Shown here in pieces: positions 61,149 through 64,000 of a stretch of 64,000 nt of DNA. This stretch comes from Verrucomicrobiia bacterium. Its GTDB lineage: Bacteria > Verrucomicrobiota > Verrucomicrobiia > Limisphaerales > JADLHS01. Made by a program: the position numbers and the translations under genes. The notes under the pieces were generated by a model, which ran no database searches, was not told the origin of the DNA, and saw only the letters and a program-made list of their open reading frames with translations. How positions within the stretch are numbered: position 1 is the stretch's first letter; each line of letters begins with the position of its first letter. The stretch covers positions 16,097-80,096 of the forward strand of contig WYBW01000074.1 of the NCBI GenBank assembly GCA_011525685.1, given 5' to 3'.

Positions 61149-61698
61149 AGTCGGTACTGAGTTTGGTTTTGTTTTCGGCGAACAGTCCGTGAACTCGTTT
61201 TCATGGCCACGCACCGTCAAACCGTGTCGAGACGTTACCAAGCACTGCCAGTGCCACAACGTTTTTCTTGGGAAAACCGGGGATTTCTTATTCACAACCC
61301 CGCCGCCACTGCGGGATTCTCACGCAAATCGCGTGAACTTCACGCGCCTGCGGAAGCATGACTGGAGACAGGAGCGAGGCAATTTCTTGGGAATCTCGCG
61401 GTTTCCGTTGATTCAGAGGCGGCGGCTTACCAGCAACCCGCGTGACTTGACCTTTCGACAGCCACCCGTCTGGCTGGGCGGCTGGTGAGCCGCCTCTCCT
61501 GTTTCAAGGCCTGAGTGCGCGGTTTGGTGGTTTGACGGCCCTGGGCGAATCCTCGCTTGGCTGGGGCACAGGCGACCCCAGTTTTCCGATGGGCGCACTT
61601 GCCCCGTGGAGTAAAACTCGTGCCCTGCACAGTGGGGCTCTCGGCGGACTACTCCACGGAGCAAGCCGACTGGAAAGCCAGCATTACCGACGGTCCAT
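61149..61698. other. Intergenic region between the pseudopilin paralogues, repeat-bearing
   Basis: 550 bp without a gene. It contains repeat family B (61415-61497) and repeat family C copy 2 (61576-61710, running 12 bp into the next gene's 3' end). The promoter of the gene at 60342-61148 should lie in 61149-61300, but I see no clear consensus. Confidence 0.6.
61415..61497. repeat. Dispersed repeat family B, long copy
   Basis: About 83 bp bounded by AGAGGCGGCGGCTTACCAGC and GCTGGTGAGCCGCCTCT, an inverted pair of about 17 bp. The core unit GGCGGCTTACCAGC is shared with 50556-50583. Confidence 0.65.
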
Positions 61699-61710
61699 TC
61701 ATGGAAAAAG
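61576..61710 (+). repeat. Dispersed repeat family C, copy 2
   Basis: About 135 bp similar to the minus strand of 31315-31449. Shared landmarks are GGCGCACTTGCCC, GTGGAGTAA, CGTGCCC, GGGCTCTCGG and TTCATGGA/TTCATCGA. Roughly three quarters of positions agree by eye. No open frame is preserved between the copies, so it is a non-coding repeat. Confidence 0.7.
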
Positions 61711-62454
61711 GATCACGTTTTGCGAGTCACCCGACTGGGTCAGTGCTTGGCGCAGTTGGGACGACGAGAGGCGTTGCACGCTGCCGTCGCTCAAGAGCAC
61801 GTTGCCGCGTTGCCGGTGCATCCGATCGGTCCAGCCGGGAGCGGTGGCATTGACCGGGAACGACGCACCGAGCGCAACCGGTTCGTTGGCCGGACTGCAG
61901 CCATAGGGATACGCGGCCGCGTTGGCCCGGGCGGCGTTGTAGATGTTGCGGTCGCCCGACAGCAGACTCCTGGGATCGGAATTGGGGGTCGGGCTGGCCG
62001 GCGATCCCGGTCCGGTGCTGCCGGCCGCTCCGCCGGCGAAGTACGAAAGATTCGTGTTGCCGAAGTCGGCAGTCGGGCCGGCGGACATGAAGTTGGTGGC
62101 GGCGCGCCGCTCATCCGCCGGACACACGAGAATCTTGGGCGTTTGGAGCTCGTTGGACATCACTTGAAACACGCGGAACGTGTCCGCGCCGGTCAGCCTG
62201 CCGGTGGGAGGCAATGCGCCTCCGTCCGCTTGCGGCACCTGCATCGGGAGACGGTCGTTGTTGTCCAACGCCCAGATGTGAAAGGCCAGGCTGGTCTGCC
62301 TGAGATTGTTGACGCACGAAATCACCAGTGCCTGCCGCCGGGCCGACGACAGGGCGGGCAACAACATGCTGGCCAGGATGGCGATGATGGCGATCACCAC
62401 CAGCAACTCGATCAGCGTGAACGCCGCGAGCCGATGCGGTCGAACTCTTTTCAT
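61699..62454 (-). CDS. Type II secretion pseudopilin-like protein (H-X9-DG family), paralogue
   Basis: 251 residues. The leader KRVRPHRLA is followed by [20 protein letters not shown]. The globular domain contains [13 protein letters not shown] and [14 protein letters not shown], nearly as in the neighbour at 60342, and ends with [13 protein letters not shown] (H-X9-DG). The Gly/Pro/Ser-rich loop [20 protein letters not shown] is specific to this copy. The ATG at 62454 is clear. The tandem pair shares orientation but not an operon-like spacing (550-bp gap). Confidence 0.92.
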   Translation of the reverse strand: MKRVRPHRLAAFTLIELLVVIAIIAILASMLLPALSSARRQALVISCVNNLRQTSLAFHIWALDNNDRLPMQVPQADGGALPPTGRLTGADTFRVFQVMSNELQTPKILVCPADERRAATNFMSAGPTADFGNTNLSYFAGGAAGSTGPGSPASPTPNSDPRSLLSGDRNIYNAARANAAAYPYGCSPANEPVALGASFPVNATAPGWTDRMHRQRGNVLLSDGSVQRLSSSQLRQALTQSGDSQNVILFP

Positions 62455-62734
62455 ACGAACCTCCGTTTCTGTTTGGAAACCGGCCGCGCGTCTCGGAAAC
62501 GGTATCCGCGATCTCCGGTCTGGTTTCTCTGATTACGGCTTGGGCATGGCTCGTGCCAGGGTGATTGCGCAGCGGAAGGAGCTTGTTCCCGAGTCAGGCC
62601 GAGTCGCGGTGGCGTCAACTTCACGCAAACCGGTCGCATTTCACGCGCGAAGAAACTTTTCCCTTGCGCCGCACCGCGTCCAACCGCCAGCATCCCCATG
62701 CATCAAAACCAAAACCTCAATCAAGCAAAGCAAC

Positions 62735-63166
62735 ATGAAGACAACGTTCAAATGCGGTTTCGCCCTCGTCCTGACCTGTCTGGCGCTGGCCGTCCCGGCG
62801 GCGCGCGCGGATGAATGGGCCAGGTTCAACGGCAAATGGACCACCAATAAGACCAACGAGGACGGACGCACCTACACCCAGGTCATCGAAATTGACAAGG
62901 GCAAGTTCAAGTTCCGCCTGCTCTCCAGCAGCGGCGACTTGCGCCTCTACGCCGAGGGAGATGTGAAGCTCGAGAAGCACGGCCCCTTCAACGCCCTCAA
63001 GTTTCACAACATCAAGGGCGGCGAATCCCCGGACTACCTTGATCCGGTGGACGACGACCGCGTGGTGATTTATCAACTGGGCTACAACACCCTGACCATC
63101 GCGGAGAATTTTGACCGCGAGCGGGACGCCGCGCCCTCGGCGGACAAATACACCAAGAGCAAGTGA
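62735..63166 (+). CDS. Secreted protein of unknown function
   Basis: 143 residues. The signal peptide is clear (CGFALVLTCLALAVPAARA, cleavage near ARADEW). The mature part is a small beta-rich domain: EWARFNGKWTTNKTNEDGRTY, VIEIDKGKFKFRLLSSSGD, LRLYAEGDVKLEKHGPFNAL, ending in a charged tail (SADKYTKSK). The 'xxFNGKWxxxx' opening faintly recalls lipocalin-like or TIGR03067 domains, but I cannot assign it. The 280-bp gap upstream (62455-62734) holds no other recognisable feature. Confidence 0.8.
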   Translation: MKTTFKCGFALVLTCLALAVPAARADEWARFNGKWTTNKTNEDGRTYTQVIEIDKGKFKFRLLSSSGDLRLYAEGDVKLEKHGPFNALKFHNIKGGESPDYLDPVDDDRVVIYQLGYNTLTIAENFDRERDAAPSADKYTKSK

Positions 63167-63321
63167 CCGGCGTGGCGCCCAGGCAACGCCCATGCGCGCG
63201 AGCCGGTGGGCAACCCCACACCGGTTCGAATTGCCGCTGAAATGGCAACCAAAGACAAATCCAGCATGCCGCGTGAGGGAATGGCGCTCGATACGCGGGG
63301 CGTGAGCCCGAAGGCGACGCG

Positions 63322-63906
63322 ATGAAGAAGAGCCTGCGTCTGGCAATCCTGATGATGGGTTTTGTACTGGGATTCTCGTCACGAGCGGCGGTCACTTTTA
63401 CGGCGGGTGGTGGAGAAGTTGCACCGGGGAATTTCAGCGTGACCATTACCGTAAACTCGGATCTCTCCCCACCGGTCAACTACTGGGGTAACGCCGGATT
63501 TAACCTGGTCTGGGACGCGAGTGTCTTGTCTCTGCAGGGAATGTTGGTGGACGTGACCGGCTCTCCGTTGCCCATCACGTCCGACAACTTCTTCTCCCCG
63601 TCAGTGGGCCAACTGAATTTTACTTGGTTTGCCGCTGGCGATGGATACCAGGTTGCCAACGGCAGCACGCTGTTCAGTGTGAACTTTACAGCCGTTGGTG
63701 GCATCGGGACCTCGACCCTTTTGAGCTTCACTTCACTGGCCAACATTGCCCTTACGGATGTGGATGGTAACAGCTTAACCTTTACCAGCCCTTCGGGCAT
63801 CAACGGCTTGATTCAGGTCGTGCCCGAGCCCGTTGATTATGCTCTTGGTCTCTTCGCCATGATCGTTGTCGGGACTAGCAGGTTGTTGAACAAAGGCCTT
63901 TTTTGA
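63322..63906 (+). CDS. Secreted cohesin-like protein with a PEP-CTERM-like sorting signal
   Basis: 194 residues. A signal peptide (LRLAILMMGFVLGFSSRAA) is followed by a cohesin-like beta sandwich: VAPGNFSVTITVNSDLSP, NAGFNLVWDASVLSLQGML, TLFSVNFTAVGGIGTSTLLSFTS. The C-terminus VPEPVDYALGLFAMIVVGTSR with a following basic LLNK fits a PEP-CTERM signal: Pro-Glu-Pro, hydrophobic helix, basic end. An exosortase would cleave it for surface display, commonly with exopolysaccharide such as that exported by the 14.7-19.2 kb locus. No exosortase gene is in the window. The last 94 bp (63907-64000) show nothing. Confidence 0.85.
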   Translation: MKKSLRLAILMMGFVLGFSSRAAVTFTAGGGEVAPGNFSVTITVNSDLSPPVNYWGNAGFNLVWDASVLSLQGMLVDVTGSPLPITSDNFFSPSVGQLNFTWFAAGDGYQVANGSTLFSVNFTAVGGIGTSTLLSFTSLANIALTDVDGNSLTFTSPSGINGLIQVVPEPVDYALGLFAMIVVGTSRLLNKGLF

Positions 63907-64000
63907 GGCCCGACTCATTCTAATGACTCGGTATTCCCATTTGACGCGTGATCTCAGCCGGATTTTTGTCTGTTCACGCCGCCCGCTTCGGCGTTCTCAC

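Overview
The window looks like a chromosomal segment of a GC-rich Verrucomicrobiota bacterium, probably close to the Pedosphaera/Limisphaerales group. The pointers are a Chlamydia-Verrucomicrobia-type small basic protein (8825-8980), diaminopimelate synthesis through an LL-diaminopimelate aminotransferase (dapA and dapB at 35.7-37.4 kb, dapL at 44.9-46.1 kb), three secreted pseudopilin-like proteins with an H-X9-DG tail motif, a C-terminal PEP-CTERM-like sorting signal (63322-63906), and several outer-membrane and lipoprotein genes. There is no rRNA, CRISPR array or prophage. One tRNA-Val is present.

Layout. 0-1 kb: 5' part of a B12-dependent ribonucleotide reductase gene. 1.4-8.4 kb: a signalling block of an NtrC-type response regulator followed by a probable sigma-54-driven operon (secreted coiled-coil protein, outer-membrane barrel, membrane histidine kinase, secreted beta-propeller). 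8.8-14.1 kb: small basic protein, pseudouridine synthase, SH3 protein, folD, and envelope proteins. 14.7-19.2 kb: exopolysaccharide export locus (outer-membrane barrel, Wzc-like tyrosine autokinase, Wza-like lipoprotein, membrane FHA protein). 19.3-23.2 kb: purH, tRNA-Val, an oxidoreductase and three small proteins. 23.3-26.8 kb: sdhCAB. 27-32 kb: HAD phosphatase, prolyl oligopeptidase, REC-Hpt-like-REC regulator, PTS EIIA. 32.1-38 kb: EEP lipoprotein, aroQ, accB, accC, dapA, dapB, folK. 38-44 kb: a large fused sugar-kinase/nucleotidyltransferase, galU, an MFS transporter. 44-44.8 kb: transposon debris. 44.9-54.9 kb: dapL, DUF5069, asparaginase, ECF sigma factor, a conserved protein of unknown function, PQQ-type propeller, pseudopilin, zinc ribbon, M29 aminopeptidase. 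55.3-60.2 kb: ubiA, ubiX, amidase, epimerase, with two four-helix-bundle genes set among them. 60.3-63.9 kb: two pseudopilins and two secreted proteins.

The most unusual layer is the repeat landscape. (1) Blocks of tandem heptamers (once octamers) occur as inverted pairs. Two such pairs enclose four-helix-bundle (S23/IVP-like) genes sitting between ubiX and ubiA and between an amidase and an epimerase gene. One gene-free pair lies between ubiX and the amidase and another between dapA and dapB. A single-orientation block lies inside the dapB reading frame. In the two gene-bearing cases an outer arm contains or touches the neighbour's start codon. (2) A MITE-like family of about 180-212 bp with terminal inverted repeats and a palindromic core (GTAGCGCAG...CTGCGCTAC) occurs four times. 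One copy lies beside debris of a Y1/RAYT-type transposase and an IS4-like transposase. A related-looking 89-bp palindromic insert forms the linker of the fused kinase/nucleotidyltransferase. (3) Two further short repeat families occur in pairs.

All starts, family names and promoter calls come from reading the sequence by eye. No database search or folding program was run.
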